From Fimbriimonadales bacterium (lineage in GTDB: Bacteria; Armatimonadota; Fimbriimonadia; Fimbriimonadales; ATM1), in assembly GCA_026129745.1 (NCBI GenBank), contig JAHCHL010000005.1:112902-176901 (forward strand): a stretch of 64,000 nt of DNA, given 5' to 3'. The first letter of the stretch is position 1; each line of letters begins with the position of its first letter. The translations under genes were made by a program, and so were the position numbers. The notes beneath the pieces were generated by a model that was not told the origin of the DNA, searched no databases, and saw only the letters and a program-made list of their open reading frames with translations. Shown here piece after piece: positions 63,225 through 64,000 of the stretch.

Positions 63225-63992
63225 TTACGACTTCTTCTTTTTTGACTTAGGCTGATTCCTAAGACGTTCAAGCCATGTCTCGGCATACTCGCTGAAGAAT
63301 CGATGAAGGTCTGGGTAGAAGTCGGAAGAAGTCCTCTTCAAATGCAGGTACTCTTTGAAGAAGAACTCGCGATTATCGGGATGACAGTCGAATCCAATCT
63401 TCTTGTATTGTTCAAGCTTGACAGTCGTGACAAGGCAGATTAGCTCGCCGAGCGTCAAGGGAGCCGGAGTCGTATCGATAGGGCATGGCCAAAAGGGTCC
63501 CTTCACATTGTCCAGATCTGCAAGATCATTCTTATGCAGGCTGATAATTGTGTAGTGGATACCATTGAGACCCGGCTGTGCAAAGAACCTGGCAACTTCG
63601 TTCGTTATATACTGCGCCGAACACGTTGCGATCCCGACTTGCAGACTGGAAAAGTCCGGCAACTCTATATGATCGATAATCGATAGATCCACAGGGGATG
63701 CTGCTCCATTGATGTCCTTACCTTTGGCTTTCGATGCCGCTTTCGCATCAGAGATGAGCCTATCGATCTCTTGAATCCCCTTCCAATACCCTGTCCTGAC
63801 TTGAGCTTGGATGGACTCAAGCGGTTGCTTCCAGTACGAATCGGGCCTGAAGTTCAGGTCGTACTTTCCTAAGTCAGGAACATCTGGGAGTAGGCTGCGA
63901 ATTCGACCTTCTATGTTAGATTCGCCAGGCAATGGCTGGATGCAATTCCCCAAGTGAGACGGATCCAAAGACGCAATAGATGGGTACAACAT
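63225..63992 (-). CDS. Protein of unknown function, perhaps 5'-truncated by the window edge
   Basis: 255 residues from the ATG at 63992; the frame stays open for the last 8 bases of the window, so the true start may be outside. Soluble, mixed composition: LPDFSSLQVGIATCSAQYIT, IHYTIISLHKNDLADLDNVK and CPIDTTPAPLTLGELICLVT. A C-terminal helical part (EYLHLKRTSSDFYPDLHRFF) ends in a Lys-rich tail, PKSKKKKS. No family is recognised. A 146-base spacer with no obvious signal separates it from corA. Confidence 0.7.
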   Translation of the reverse strand: MLYPSIASLDPSHLGNCIQPLPGESNIEGRIRSLLPDVPDLGKYDLNFRPDSYWKQPLESIQAQVRTGYWKGIQEIDRLISDAKAASKAKGKDINGAASPVDLSIIDHIELPDFSSLQVGIATCSAQYITNEVARFFAQPGLNGIHYTIISLHKNDLADLDNVKGPFWPCPIDTTPAPLTLGELICLVTTVKLEQYKKIGFDCHPDNREFFFKEYLHLKRTSSDFYPDLHRFFSEYAETWLERLRNQPKSKKKKS

Positions 63993-64000
63993 TTCGATAC

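Overview
The window looks like a compact bacterial chromosome segment of moderate G+C, with about 60 protein genes, two tRNA genes and no rRNA, insertion sequence, prophage or CRISPR array that I can see. Lipobox and signal-peptide proteins are frequent, menaquinone would be made by the futalosine route (MqnE), and many genes have a TANNNT box only 6-11 bases before the start codon with no ribosome-binding site. Together with FdxA, GlcDEF, a baeRF protein, YARHG lipoproteins and large secreted beta-rich proteins, this suggests Armatimonadota (Fimbriimonadia-like). That placement is an inference from style, not from a marker gene.

Layout. 1-6.1 kb: end of clpP, clpX, a PhoU-like gene, a CNNM/CorC-type transporter, a frameshifted Gfo/Idh/MocA oxidoreductase, a lipoprotein, TerC and FmdB. 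6.1-18.3 kb: a TPR protein, a BtuF-like lipoprotein and mtnP, then a run of secreted proteins: a 1229-residue HExxH plus HEAT-repeat protein, rpiB, two overlapping S41 peptidases (the first lacking its catalytic dyad) and a metzincin-like multidomain protein. 18.3-28.3 kb (minus strand): gpsA, then metallophosphoesterase, glcD, secreted esterase, ABC-F ATPase, glcE and glcF, packed with 4-base overlaps; fdxA lies on the plus strand between. 28.4-34.4 kb: two unrecognised secreted proteins around an M28 peptidase, then ispG. 34.6-41.2 kb: a 3-methyladenine glycosylase, an ECF sigma/anti-sigma/inactive HtrA-like operon, recJ and a clostripain-like lipoprotein with Ser in place of the catalytic Cys.

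41.2-50.4 kb: the conserved rpmH-rnpA-yidD-yidC-jag cluster (no dnaA or origin visible), a Na+/Ca2+ exchanger, a P-type Ca2+ ATPase, a TfoX-like protein, a second TerC and glmS. 50.5-56.5 kb: an unknown gene, then a minus-strand operon moaD-moaE-ferredoxin/thioredoxin reductase-amine oxidase-retropepsin-like protein, and a divergent cyclase-domain membrane protein. 56.6-64 kb: mqnE, a short secreted protein, a YARHG lipoprotein overlapping a ComEA-like gene, tRNA-Tyr and tRNA-Thr, a baeRF-family protein, corA and an unknown gene cut by or close to the window end.

Two genome-scale habits stand out. First is the recurrent leaderless arrangement. Second, convergent genes commonly end on a shared 4-base stop overlap (TTAG, CTAA or CTAG). 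A third theme is protein folds that have lost catalytic residues: an S41 peptidase, an HtrA-like protease, a C11 peptidase and a class III cyclase domain.
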